Shown: positions 1 through 7,082 of the stretch, piece after piece
Numbering within the stretch: the stretch's first letter is position 1
How the letters are laid out: each line of letters starts with the position of its first letter
NCBI GenBank assembly: GCA_031289625.1
Contig: JAITPB010000116.1
Location: forward strand, 1 to 17,725
Direction of reading: 5' to 3'
Source of the DNA: Clostridiales bacterium
GTDB taxonomy: Bacteria; Bacillota; Clostridia; Lachnospirales; WQUN01
DNA length: 17,725 nucleotides
The notes under the pieces: generated by a model
Database searches by the model: none
What the model was told of the DNA's origin: nothing
What the model saw: the letters and a program-made list of their open reading frames with translations, nothing else
Made by a program: the position numbers and the translations under genes

Positions 1-357
1 GTCAAAACCGGAGACGGCGGCCCGGATGTCGTCTCCGATCATTTCGACCATACAGCCGGTGACAACCACATACAGATCCCCATCTATGATTTCCAAAGTG
101 CTCTGGATTTGTTCTCGGAGCCGATCCTCGCCGCCGAAAACAACCTCGCGCTCCACAACATTACTGCTGCTCCAAGCCGTCCCGCCGCAGTATCCGCCGC
201 CCAGATAGCCCGCGCCGGAGTTATGCGCGTTCAATAAATTATAGCCGCAGCCCGCGCTCGCGTGGATGATGGGTATGACGCGCGGCAGCGCCCTCAAAGC
301 GCACAACGCCCCGCCCAGCGCGCAGGTAAAGCGCGGGCGGTCAACAAATTTACTCAT
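1..357 (-). CDS. Second NifK-like nitrogenase component 1 protein (partial, C-terminus off the window)
   Basis: This frame stays open from an ATG at 355-357 to the window edge, giving 119 residues. It is the N-terminal part of a nitrogenase component 1-type subunit that would bind half of a P-cluster-like Fe-S centre. Three cysteines fit the P-cluster ligands of the NifK side: Cys12 (TCALGG), Cys37 (ASAGC) and Cys102 (VTGCMVEMIGDD). The 25-residue spacing from Cys12 to Cys37 equals the Cys70-Cys95 spacing of Azotobacter NifK, and VVFGGEDRL matches the NifK AVFGG region. It is clearly paralogous to the NifK-like protein at 4263-5564 but not a copy of it. The start lies 21 bp after the NifB-like stop, so it is probably the same transcript. 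It may be a NifN-like scaffold subunit or half of a second catalytic component; the missing part would decide. The family call is firm and the role is open. Confidence 0.85.
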   Translation of the reverse strand, partial: MSKFVDRPRFTCALGGALCALRALPRVIPIIHASAGCGYNLLNAHNSGAGYLGGGYCGGTAWSSSNVVEREVVFGGEDRLREQIQSTLEIIDGDLYVVVTGCMVEMIGDDIRAAVSGFD

Positions 358-378
358 ATTCTATCCCCTGTCAAAACA

Positions 379-1284
379 TCAGCCATGTGAAAAGGTATTC
401 TCCGCACTCAAATTTTCAAAAAGCTGATCGGATACATCCTGCCCGCCGAGCCGCCCGCAGGCGTCCGCCCGGCAGTGCTGGCAGTGACGGAACACAGGCA
501 GAACCGCCTCGGCCGCTTCCCGCGCCGTATTGATCTCGGCGCACGTCGGCGGTTCCATTTCTAAAAAATCCCCTTGCGGAATCAGCGGAATGATGTTGAT
601 GATCGCCGCGCCCCGTTCTGCCGTTGCCGCCGCAATGGCGCCAATGTGCCCGCCATTGATTTCCGGGATCAGCACCGTGTTGATTTTGACCAGAACGTCC
701 CGCTCGGCCAGCAGACGGATGCCGCGCAATTGATTGTCAATCAAAATTTCCGCGCCTTCTGTGCCGGTGTAAAGTTTCCCTTTATACGAGACTTTTTCTA
801 CGATTCGCGCCCCTATCTCCGGATCAACCGCGTTCACCGTCACAGTGACAGTGCGCACGCCCGCGCGGAGGATTTCCTCCACGTGATCCGGCAGCAGGAG
901 GCCATTGGTGCTCAGGCAAGCCAGTAAGTCCGGATATTTTTCGTGCATGGCTCTAAAACAGGCCAGCGCATGGCCGGTGGCGAGGCTGTCGCCCGGCCCG
1001 GCGACGCCCACAACGGAAATCTCCGGACAGAGGCGTAAAGCGCGATCGATCGCCTCCGGCGCTTCTGCCACTGTCAAAACCCGTCTGGTTACGCCAGGAC
1101 GCTCTTCAATGGCGTTAAAAGCCCTTGTGCAGAAACGACATTTAATGTTACAGGCCGGGCTGACAGGCAAATGCAAACGGCCTTTATGCGGCGCGCGACC
1201 CAAGCACGGATGGTTCTTCGCCAGATGGGCGAATTTCTCGTCCAGGCTTTTAACATCCATGCGCACGTGTGCAGTCTGTTCCAT
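379..1284 (-). CDS. NifB-like radical SAM cofactor-maturation enzyme
   Basis: The 301-residue protein resembles NifB, the radical SAM enzyme that fuses two [4Fe-4S] clusters and inserts a carbide to make the [8Fe-9S-C] precursor (NifB-co). The radical SAM motif CNIKCRFC gives Cys45, Cys49 and Cys52. NifB hallmarks also present are HPC at 25-27 before the radical SAM site, RLHLPVSPAC, ERPGV after it, AGPGDSLA near 95-102, and a C-terminal HCQHCRADACGRLGG (Cys268, Cys271, Cys276), which in NifB helps hold the substrate clusters. The protein ends shortly after this motif, so it is a short NifB without a fused NifX-like domain. The ATG follows GGAGGAA and lies 27 bp after the NifH-like stop. Its presence implies that the neighbouring component 1 protein carries a NifB-derived cluster, unlike the dark-operative protochlorophyllide or F430 reductases, which do not use NifB. 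Confidence 0.9.
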   Translation of the reverse strand: MEQTAHVRMDVKSLDEKFAHLAKNHPCLGRAPHKGRLHLPVSPACNIKCRFCTRAFNAIEERPGVTRRVLTVAEAPEAIDRALRLCPEISVVGVAGPGDSLATGHALACFRAMHEKYPDLLACLSTNGLLLPDHVEEILRAGVRTVTVTVNAVDPEIGARIVEKVSYKGKLYTGTEGAEILIDNQLRGIRLLAERDVLVKINTVLIPEINGGHIGAIAAATAERGAAIINIIPLIPQGDFLEMEPPTCAEINTAREAAEAVLPVFRHCQHCRADACGRLGGQDVSDQLFENLSAENTFSHG

Positions 1285-1311
1285 AACAATTCCTCCGCGG
1301 TAATTCTTCCG

Positions 1312-2166
1312 CTAAATTTTATAATCCTCGACAAGATCCATCAAACCATATTCCATTAAAATTTCTTCCAGCCGTTCCTGTGTCATAGGCTTGGGTATGA
1401 CAAAGTCTGTATTTTCTTGAATTGTTTTTGCAAGGTTGCGATATTCCTGCGCCTGATGAGAGTCAGGGTTAAACTCGATCACTGTTTTACGGCGGATTTC
1501 CGCGTGCTGAACGATATTGTCCCGCGGCACAAAATAGATCAGATGTGATCCCAGCTCTTTAGAGAACGCCCGCAGCAGCTCGATCTCGCGATCGACGTTT
1601 CGGCTGTTGCAGATGATCCCCCCCAGGCGCACACCGCCTTTTTGCGCGTAGCGCTGAACGCCTTTGGCGATATTGTTGGCTGCGTACAGCGCCATCATTT
1701 CACCGCTGGCGACGATATAAATTTCTTTCGCTTTTCCTTCCCGGATGGGCATAGCGAACCCGCCGCAGACCACGTCGCCCAGCACGTCGTAGAAGACATA
1801 ATCCAAATCGGGGGTATACGCGCCCAGCCGTTCCAACAAGCCAATAGAGGTGATGATGCCGCGGCCGGCGCAGCCCACGCCTGGTTCCGGTCCGCCGGAT
1901 TCTACGCATTTTGTGCCTTTATAGCCAGTTTTCAAAATCTTTTCCAGTTCGATGTCCCCGCCAACGTCCCGCATGGTGTCCAGAACTGTTTTCTGTGCGA
2001 GCCCGCCCAGCAGCAACCGCGTGGAATCCGCTTTAGGGTCGCAGCCGACGACCATAACTTTTTTGCCCAGTTCTGTCAGTCCCGCGGTTAAATTCTGGGT
2101 GGTGGTGGACTTCCCAATCCCCCCCTTGCCGTATATGGCGACTTGCCGGATGGATGACTTGCCCAT
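1312..2166 (-). CDS. NifH-like nitrogenase reductase (Fe protein)
   Basis: The 284-residue P-loop ATPase would form a homodimer with a bridging [4Fe-4S] cluster and pass electrons to component 1 with ATP hydrolysis. The P-loop GKGGIGKS is at 13-20 and GCDPKADSTR is at 41-50. The two cluster cysteines are Cys99 (GVGCAGRG) and Cys134 (VVCGGFAMPIR). Arg102, which matches the ADP-ribosylated Arg100 of Azotobacter NifH, is kept. The length is close to that of NifH (about 290). The start is ATG with GGAGG about 10 bases upstream. The gene opens a second transcriptional segment with the NifB-like gene and the second NifK-like gene. It lies 180 bp after the permease stop, with its own candidate promoter and a palindrome in between. 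The family is certain at the level of the NifH/BchL/CfbC superfamily; the NifB neighbour favours a nitrogenase-type partner. Confidence 0.93.
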   Translation of the reverse strand: MGKSSIRQVAIYGKGGIGKSTTTQNLTAGLTELGKKVMVVGCDPKADSTRLLLGGLAQKTVLDTMRDVGGDIELEKILKTGYKGTKCVESGGPEPGVGCAGRGIITSIGLLERLGAYTPDLDYVFYDVLGDVVCGGFAMPIREGKAKEIYIVASGEMMALYAANNIAKGVQRYAQKGGVRLGGIICNSRNVDREIELLRAFSKELGSHLIYFVPRDNIVQHAEIRRKTVIEFNPDSHQAQEYRNLAKTIQENTDFVIPKPMTQERLEEILMEYGLMDLVEDYKI

Positions 2167-2205
2167 TCAACGATAACCTCCGTTTTTCGAATCGTTATTG
2201 TTATA

Positions 2206-2257
2206 ATTATACTTGCGAGCGAAAATATTTACTGGGCGGCATTCTGCAGAATGCCGC
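2206..2257 (-). promoter_or_regulatory. Candidate promoter and 22-bp palindromic operator upstream of the NifH-like gene
   Basis: On the minus strand a perfect TATAAT lies at 2206-2211, about 40 bases before the NifH-like start. No good TTGACA box is found 17-18 bases upstream of it. The space just upstream is instead taken by a perfect 22-bp palindrome at 2236-2257, built around CTGCAG with outer arms GCGGCATT and AATGCCGC. Its centre would lie near -47 from the expected transcription start, a typical place for an activator. No T-run follows the palindrome on either strand, so it is a poor intrinsic terminator. A hairpin protecting or processing the transcript remains possible. Confidence 0.5.
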
Positions 2258-2346
2258 TCGTGACAAGGTTGAGCCACTGGTAAATCTATTTGTTCACGGG
2301 TATAGATTGTTATTGATTAGATAGGTTATGATTAGATGCTTATGAT

Positions 2347-3135
2347 TTACTCGGCCTTGGCGCTCTCCCGCCAGCGAAAACTGTGGCGTTCCATTACCTC
2401 CAGCGCGAAATTCAGCGCCACCCCGATCACGGCCATCACGATGATGTACGCGAACATTTCTGGGATTTTCATGTTAGATTGATAAAAAAACAGCGCGTAG
2501 CCTAAGCCTTTACTGGCGCCGATCATTTCCGCCGCGATCAAAATCAGTATGGATGTCGTGGCGGAAATCCTCATGCCTGTAAAAATAAACGGCAGCGAGG
2601 CGGGCAGAATGACGCTGGCGAACAGCCGCACGGAACCCGTCCCCATGACGCGGGAGGCTTTGATCATTTGCGGGTCTACGCTATGCACGCCCGCGATGGT
2701 ATTGAGCAGAACACTCCACAAAACGCCCCAGAAAATGACCATGACTTTGGAAAATTCCCCGATGCCGAAGAACATGACGAATACCGGCAGAAGCGCCAGC
2801 GTAGGCATGTTACGGAACGTCTGCAGCAACGGATTTAAAAAACCGCCGAATCTTTTAAACCAGCCGATGCAAAGCCCGAAGGGAACAGAAAAAAGCATCC
2901 CCAACGCGAAGCCCAGCAAAGAGCGCTGCAAACTGATAGCCGCGTGCTTCCACAATACGCCGCTGCGCGCCATGGCGATCAGCGCCGCCATCACTTTCGA
3001 AAAAGGCGGCAAAAACAGCGGGTTGACCAGCAAACCCAGCCGGGCGCACATTTCCCACAGCAGCAGGAAGATCAGCACCGAAGAAAACCGGAATCCGATC
3101 TGCCGGGCGCACTTGAGAATGGTTCTGGTTTTCAT
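2347..3135 (-). CDS. ABC transporter permease, SsuC/TauC/NrtB type
   Basis: The 262-residue membrane protein has about six hydrophobic segments and the cytoplasmic EAA-type loop of binding-protein-dependent permeases (KASRVMGTGSVRLFASVILP, about residues 160-180), which contacts the ATPase. The family moves sulfonates, taurine, nitrate, thiamine precursors and similar small solutes. I chose the ATG at 3133-3135, which overlaps the stop of the binding-protein gene as ATGA and fits translational coupling. An upstream in-frame ATG at 3153 would add six residues inside the binding-protein gene. The neighbouring binding protein, and the ATPase encoded beyond the NifDK-like genes, complete the importer. 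The substrate cannot be read from the sequence; the sulfur-related neighbours favour an organosulfur compound. Confidence 0.9.
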   Translation of the reverse strand: MKTRTILKCARQIGFRFSSVLIFLLLWEMCARLGLLVNPLFLPPFSKVMAALIAMARSGVLWKHAAISLQRSLLGFALGMLFSVPFGLCIGWFKRFGGFLNPLLQTFRNMPTLALLPVFVMFFGIGEFSKVMVIFWGVLWSVLLNTIAGVHSVDPQMIKASRVMGTGSVRLFASVILPASLPFIFTGMRISATTSILILIAAEMIGASKGLGYALFFYQSNMKIPEMFAYIIVMAVIGVALNFALEVMERHSFRWRESAKAE

Positions 3136-4217
3136 GCCGCCGGGCCATCCCAATGCAGGTCGGCGTCACTGGCCGGCGGTTCTTTGGGCGTAAAGCTGTT
3201 GTCAATGATCTCCGCGGGTGCGATTGCGTCCTGCTCCCACAGCCCGATTTCCTCGCAAATGTCAAACCACTGCCGCACGTAATCTTCGGTCACTTCTTTG
3301 CTTTCGTCATAGAGGAAAGAGCTTAAATCTGTCGGCTCCAAATCAAAAAAATACGCGACGATTTGCTTGGCCTCGTCTAAATTGGCGTTAATCCACAAAT
3401 GCGCGCGGTAAAGCGCGTTGACGAATCCTTGCACCACATCCGGATGCTGTTCGATAAAGTCCTCGGAAAAGCCGCGCACAGAAAGTCCGGCGCCGGGGCT
3501 GTGAAAAATATCCCAGCTGGTTAAAATTTCCCTGGCTGCGCCGCTTGCGACAGCCTTGCCCGCAAACGGCGGATGTGAGACCGCCAAATCTGTCAGGCCC
3601 TCGCCGAGGGACAAAATGGCATCTGAATCCGTGATGACCACAAATTCGACGCTCTCGGGATCCAAGCCTTTGCTTTTCAGATAATACTGCACATAGCCGG
3701 ACGTACAACCGCTAATGCCGCTGATCGTCACTTTTTTGCCCACCGCTTCTTCCAGGCTTTGAATCGGGCTGTCCGGCTTCACTAGGTAGCGTATATGCGG
3801 GAAAGCCGGATCGTCAATCATGCCCGGGGAGACGCATTTCACTTTAATGCCGGCCATACGCGCCTGCGCTACGTTCGGGGGATGCCCTGTCGTAAACGCG
3901 TCAATCGCGCCCTGTTCGATCAATTGGTACTCCGTGACGCCTTTGGCTAAAACGCCCGTATATTCCACTTGAATGCCCTCGTCGCGGAAAAATCCCAGCG
4001 CGTCCGCCACATTGAGTTCATTAAAAGCGGTCTGAGTGACAATGCGCAAGTTGAACAATTCTTTTTCCGGCGCCGGATCGCTTGCGGAACCTTCTCCAAT
4101 CGAGACAGCGTTTCCCGCGCCGAGATCCGGCGCGGGTGACGGACTGGCGGCGGATGATGCGCAGCCCGTAAACAATAAAAGAGTCGATAACGCTGCTAAA
4201 ATAATTTTGTGGATCAT
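3132..4217 (-). CDS. ABC transporter substrate-binding lipoprotein, SsuA/NMT1-like
   Basis: The 361-residue protein begins with a lipoprotein signal: basic MIHK, a hydrophobic stretch and the lipobox LFTGC with Cys19 as the lipid site. A Ser/Ala/Pro-rich linker to about residue 50 tethers the domain. The rest is a periplasmic-binding fold of the SsuA/TauA/NMT1 group, with LRIVTQTAFNELNVADALGFF as the first strand-helix and GHPPNVAQARMAGIKVKCV further on. It would capture a small anionic or sulfur-containing solute outside the membrane for the permease at 2347-3135 and the ATPase at 7083-7952. The start follows AGGAGG and lies 45 bp after the NifK-like stop; the stop overlaps the permease start. 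The ligand is unknown. The glycine-, serine- and cysteine-containing segment SGISGCTSGYVQYYL (about 168-182) may line the pocket. Confidence 0.9.
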   Translation of the reverse strand: MIHKIILAALSTLLLFTGCASSAASPSPAPDLGAGNAVSIGEGSASDPAPEKELFNLRIVTQTAFNELNVADALGFFRDEGIQVEYTGVLAKGVTEYQLIEQGAIDAFTTGHPPNVAQARMAGIKVKCVSPGMIDDPAFPHIRYLVKPDSPIQSLEEAVGKKVTISGISGCTSGYVQYYLKSKGLDPESVEFVVITDSDAILSLGEGLTDLAVSHPPFAGKAVASGAAREILTSWDIFHSPGAGLSVRGFSEDFIEQHPDVVQGFVNALYRAHLWINANLDEAKQIVAYFFDLEPTDLSSFLYDESKEVTEDYVRQWFDICEEIGLWEQDAIAPAEIIDNSFTPKEPPASDADLHWDGPAA

Positions 4218-4237
4218 GAGAACGCCTCCTGTTTTGG

Positions 4238-4252
4238 TTAAATCTGATTTAA
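4238..4252. repeat. Short 7-1-7 inverted repeat upstream of the binding-protein gene
   Basis: TTAAATC and GATTTAA flank a single T in the 45-bp gap between the NifK-like stop and the binding-protein start, just upstream of the ribosome binding site. It is AT-rich and would form only a weak hairpin. It may be a small operator or an mRNA processing signal that sets the ratio of the lipoprotein to the reductase, or it may be chance. Confidence 0.3.
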
Positions 4253-4262
4253 TGAAAGCCGA

Positions 4263-5564
4263 TTAATTAAACCTTGTGAGTACGACGGAATAAATATCCT
4301 CCAGCAGCTTTAAGCCGCCGTCATAGCCCACATAGCTGCTGTGCATGACCAGCCGTTCGTTCAGCGGCCACGATATGGGCAAAAAATGCGCCTTTGTTTC
4401 GCGCGCCGTTTTCTTTTCCCACGCACTGCCGATCAAAAGCGGATAGCCCAGATAATCGCTTTGTTTAATTTCCTCGTGTACCAAATAACCGTCTGTTTCA
4501 AAAGAGACATCGGCTGTGACGCCGTAACGCAAATCGTTAAAGCTGCTCTCAATGTCTGCCTGGTATTTTTCAGGTACATTTTCCATGGCAAACTGTTTTT
4601 GCGGGAACAGACCCATATCGTTGACCAAAAATTTGGTGATGGCCAGGGCGTACTGCGCGTCTGACGCCACCGTAAAACGTTTGGACATGACGCGGTTCTC
4701 CAAAAACAAATCGGCGAAGCGCTCAATGAAATAATAATATCTGCGCTCCTGTTCTTCGATCACCGCCTGGACAGGCGCGGTCGGAAGTTCCGCAAACTCG
4801 CCGACCGCGCTCAGAAAGCGGCTGGTTTCAAATGCGCCGATCGGCAGGTTGGGATAATGCAAGTATGGCGTGCCAAAACGATCCTGCAAAATTTGAGCGG
4901 TGTCCACCCCCAGCCAGGGGTTTACGACCAAATTGAACTGCGCGTGCGGTATCTTTTCAATGCTGCTTACGCCGCGCCCATAGCCGAAAAGGATATTCGC
5001 CTTCAGGCCAATTTCTTGCAAGAGGTTTTCCAGCGCGTCATAATTGCCGTGCCAATAGGGATCGTGCTGTGGCAGGCTCGCGAACACGTTCACAAGCCCT
5101 GTTTCTGTCTTTGGCTGCGTTTTTTCCAGATACTGGCTGATAATGGCTTCTAAAATCCATTCGTAGCCGAGATAATTGCTGCCTTTAAAGCCCGCGGTGG
5201 ACGCGTGGATCACAGGCTTGCCGCGCGCGCGGAATTGATTCACCACTTCTTCCGCGTCGTCTCCGATGATTTCTGCGGAACAGCCGGTGAGTACAATATA
5301 CAAATCCGCGTCAATGACGCGCACGGCGTTTTCAATCAATTCCTGCAAACGTTTTTCGCCGCCGAAGACGATTTCCGTTTCGCTTAAATTGCTGCAAGGG
5401 AAAATGCGCGGGGCAAAATGCCCGGAGGTTCCATAACCAGTGGCGAGCTTATCGGCGCAGCCCGGCCCCGCGTGGAGAATAGGCAGCACGCCTTCGATGG
5501 CCTGCGCGGTTTGAATGCCGCCCAAAGCGCATTTGTACCGCGCCTGGTCGAGTGTTTTCGCCAT
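4263..5564 (-). CDS. NifK-like nitrogenase component 1 beta-type subunit
   Basis: The 433-residue protein is the second subunit of a nitrogenase-like component 1. Cys12 (YKCALGG), Cys36 (GPGC) and Cys95 (LTGCSAEIIGDD) line up with the NifK P-cluster ligands Cys70, Cys95 and Cys153, and Cys57 before IVFGGEKRL lines up with Cys115 of NifK. It lacks the roughly 60-residue N-terminal extension of MoFe NifK and is shorter overall (433 against about 520), as in many nitrogenase-like and scaffold proteins. The start is 2 bp after the NifD-like stop, with AAGGAGG in front, so the two are translated together and should form a heterotetramer. No unusual codon or frameshift is seen. The family is secure. 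The reaction is inferred from the partner and the neighbours. Confidence 0.92.
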   Translation of the reverse strand: MAKTLDQARYKCALGGIQTAQAIEGVLPILHAGPGCADKLATGYGTSGHFAPRIFPCSNLSETEIVFGGEKRLQELIENAVRVIDADLYIVLTGCSAEIIGDDAEEVVNQFRARGKPVIHASTAGFKGSNYLGYEWILEAIISQYLEKTQPKTETGLVNVFASLPQHDPYWHGNYDALENLLQEIGLKANILFGYGRGVSSIEKIPHAQFNLVVNPWLGVDTAQILQDRFGTPYLHYPNLPIGAFETSRFLSAVGEFAELPTAPVQAVIEEQERRYYYFIERFADLFLENRVMSKRFTVASDAQYALAITKFLVNDMGLFPQKQFAMENVPEKYQADIESSFNDLRYGVTADVSFETDGYLVHEEIKQSDYLGYPLLIGSAWEKKTARETKAHFLPISWPLNERLVMHSSYVGYDGGLKLLEDIYSVVLTRFN

Positions 5565-5566
5565 AC

Positions 5567-7030
5567 TTATTCAGCCTCCTTATAGAGGCTGTCACTTTCC
5601 TGCTGATACCACCATTTTGTGTAAGGCAGCCGAATACGGGCGGAAAGATTATTTTCGAAGCTCCGGTTGGTAATGCGATCCAGCACGGTATGGGCAAAAC
5701 TGAGCGTCCGTTTGTAGCCGAAGGTCATATATTCATCCGCCATGAAAATGGCCGGTACGCCCTGTTTAATCGCCCAGACGGACGTGCCGCCGTGCCGCCC
5801 CAGATATAAATCCGGCTTGTACGTGTTCAAAATGTTCATCAGCTCAAAATTTTGCTGATCGGCGATGTTGACAGGGAAATCCACGGGCGTATGCGCGGCG
5901 AGATGCTGCACATGCGGCGGCGGATTTCCGTCGTCATAACGGGAATCATAATGCCATGACGTCACATAGGCCACTTCCATATCGAGTTCCTGCACCACCC
6001 GCGCGACTTGAAACGCGAAGCTGGAACCCATGCCCAGCACCACGCGCAGGCCCTTGAGCTTTTTTTTCACTTCTTCGATTTGGGGAATGTAGATCGCGCG
6101 CTCCCGCGTGATGTACGCTTCCACTTCTTTTTCTTTGCCGACGACGCGGCCGATTTCGCGGAACCATGTTTCAAAACCCGTAACGCCAAGAGGATTAATC
6201 GCTTTTATGTAGGGGACGCCGTATTTTTCTTCCAAGCCGTTGCCCAAGTAGCTGCAAAGCGTGCCGCAGATGGAAACCGTGGCCAGCGCTTCGGAAATAT
6301 GAGAGATTTCTTCCAGTGTCGTGTTGGAGTATAAAAAGAAGGTATCAACGCCGATAGCATCGAACATGTCGATAATATCCTCCCGGGCGCTTTCGTTAAA
6401 ATTTTTAAAATTCACGAAATTGCCTTTCTGCTGGGGCGGTTTTACAATGCGGCTCAAAATGGCGTGGTCGCAGGCGTCAAACCCTGTAGCCCATACTTTA
6501 CTTTTAAATCCTTCGCAGTGGATGGGCACAACCGGAATGGGGACTTCTTCGGCGGCTTCGGCGATGACCGAGTCGACGTCTTCACCGATGATACCAGAGA
6601 CGCAGGATGTCGTGACGAATATCGCGGCGGGTTTATAACGTTCCCATGTTTCCAGAATGGTTTGCCGCAGTCCAGCGCCGGCGCCGAAAATGGTGTCGGA
6701 TTCATTCAGGTCGGTGCCCAGAACCACGGTGTTGTATGACAGGCTGCGCTTTTCCGCGAGCTGTGTCTGCGCCGTGACGATTGGCGAGGCGGGCGCGGCG
6801 CAGCCGGAAGGCGCGTGATTAATCAAGGCCACGTCGCGGATATGCGTGATATATCCCAGCACGCATCCGGCGTCACAGGAACTGGACTGGGAAAAACAGC
6901 GTCCTCTCTCCCGGAGTGTCCCGCAGCGGGACTGTTCAGCTAAATCTTTGATGGAGCCCACATAGCCGACAATCGAGCCAAGCCGTTCCTCCCGTGTTCC
7001 AAAAGTCGTGCTTTCAAAATCAAATGCCAT
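5567..7030 (-). CDS. NifD-like nitrogenase component 1 alpha-type subunit, probable catalytic subunit of a non-nitrogen-fixing reductase
   Basis: The 487-residue subunit keeps the nitrogenase alpha framework. Cys77 (INHAPSGC) and Cys143 (TTSCVSGIIGED) match P-cluster ligands Cys88 and Cys154 of Azotobacter NifD, and Cys52 or Cys56 matches Cys62. Cys255 lies exactly 12 residues before EEKYG, as does the FeMo-cofactor ligand Cys275. Other active-site residues differ: by alignment through HCEGF, Gln191 becomes Trp180 and His195 becomes Phe184. The GVPAIFMADEYM segment has no histidine where NifD has His442, and Val85 replaces Arg96. This suggests a NifB-derived cluster held without the His ligand and a reaction other than nitrogen reduction. 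The start follows GGAGA and lies 52 bp after the ATPase gene. The nearest described analogue I know is methylthio-alkane reductase (MarD); orthology is not shown. Confidence 0.92.
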   Translation of the reverse strand: MAFDFESTTFGTREERLGSIVGYVGSIKDLAEQSRCGTLRERGRCFSQSSSCDAGCVLGYITHIRDVALINHAPSGCAAPASPIVTAQTQLAEKRSLSYNTVVLGTDLNESDTIFGAGAGLRQTILETWERYKPAAIFVTTSCVSGIIGEDVDSVIAEAAEEVPIPVVPIHCEGFKSKVWATGFDACDHAILSRIVKPPQQKGNFVNFKNFNESAREDIIDMFDAIGVDTFFLYSNTTLEEISHISEALATVSICGTLCSYLGNGLEEKYGVPYIKAINPLGVTGFETWFREIGRVVGKEKEVEAYITRERAIYIPQIEEVKKKLKGLRVVLGMGSSFAFQVARVVQELDMEVAYVTSWHYDSRYDDGNPPPHVQHLAAHTPVDFPVNIADQQNFELMNILNTYKPDLYLGRHGGTSVWAIKQGVPAIFMADEYMTFGYKRTLSFAHTVLDRITNRSFENNLSARIRLPYTKWWYQQESDSLYKEAE

Positions 7031-7082
7031 AAAGCGTCTCCTTTCATATTTTATATCTCATATTGCATATTTTATCGCATGT

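Noticed and set aside
2236..2257. Intrinsic terminator after the permease gene
   Set aside because: The palindrome has no loop-stem-T-run structure on either strand, so an operator is more likely.
1..7030. A true nitrogen-fixation (nif/vnf/anf) cluster
   Set aside because: The NifD-like subunit lacks residues matching Gln191, His195 and His442, no NifV, NifX or molybdate genes are seen, and the neighbours concern sulfur and import.
1312..7030. Protochlorophyllide/chlorin reductase or the F430-type CfbCD system
   Set aside because: Those systems do not need NifB and sit with tetrapyrrole genes. Here a NifB-like gene, a cofactor-type Cys255 and a transporter are present.
7031..7082. Separate promoter for the NifDK-like genes in the 52-bp gap
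   Set aside because: The gap is AT-rich with TATAAA-like strings, but no -35 box at a proper distance was found. Co-transcription with the ATPase gene is simpler.
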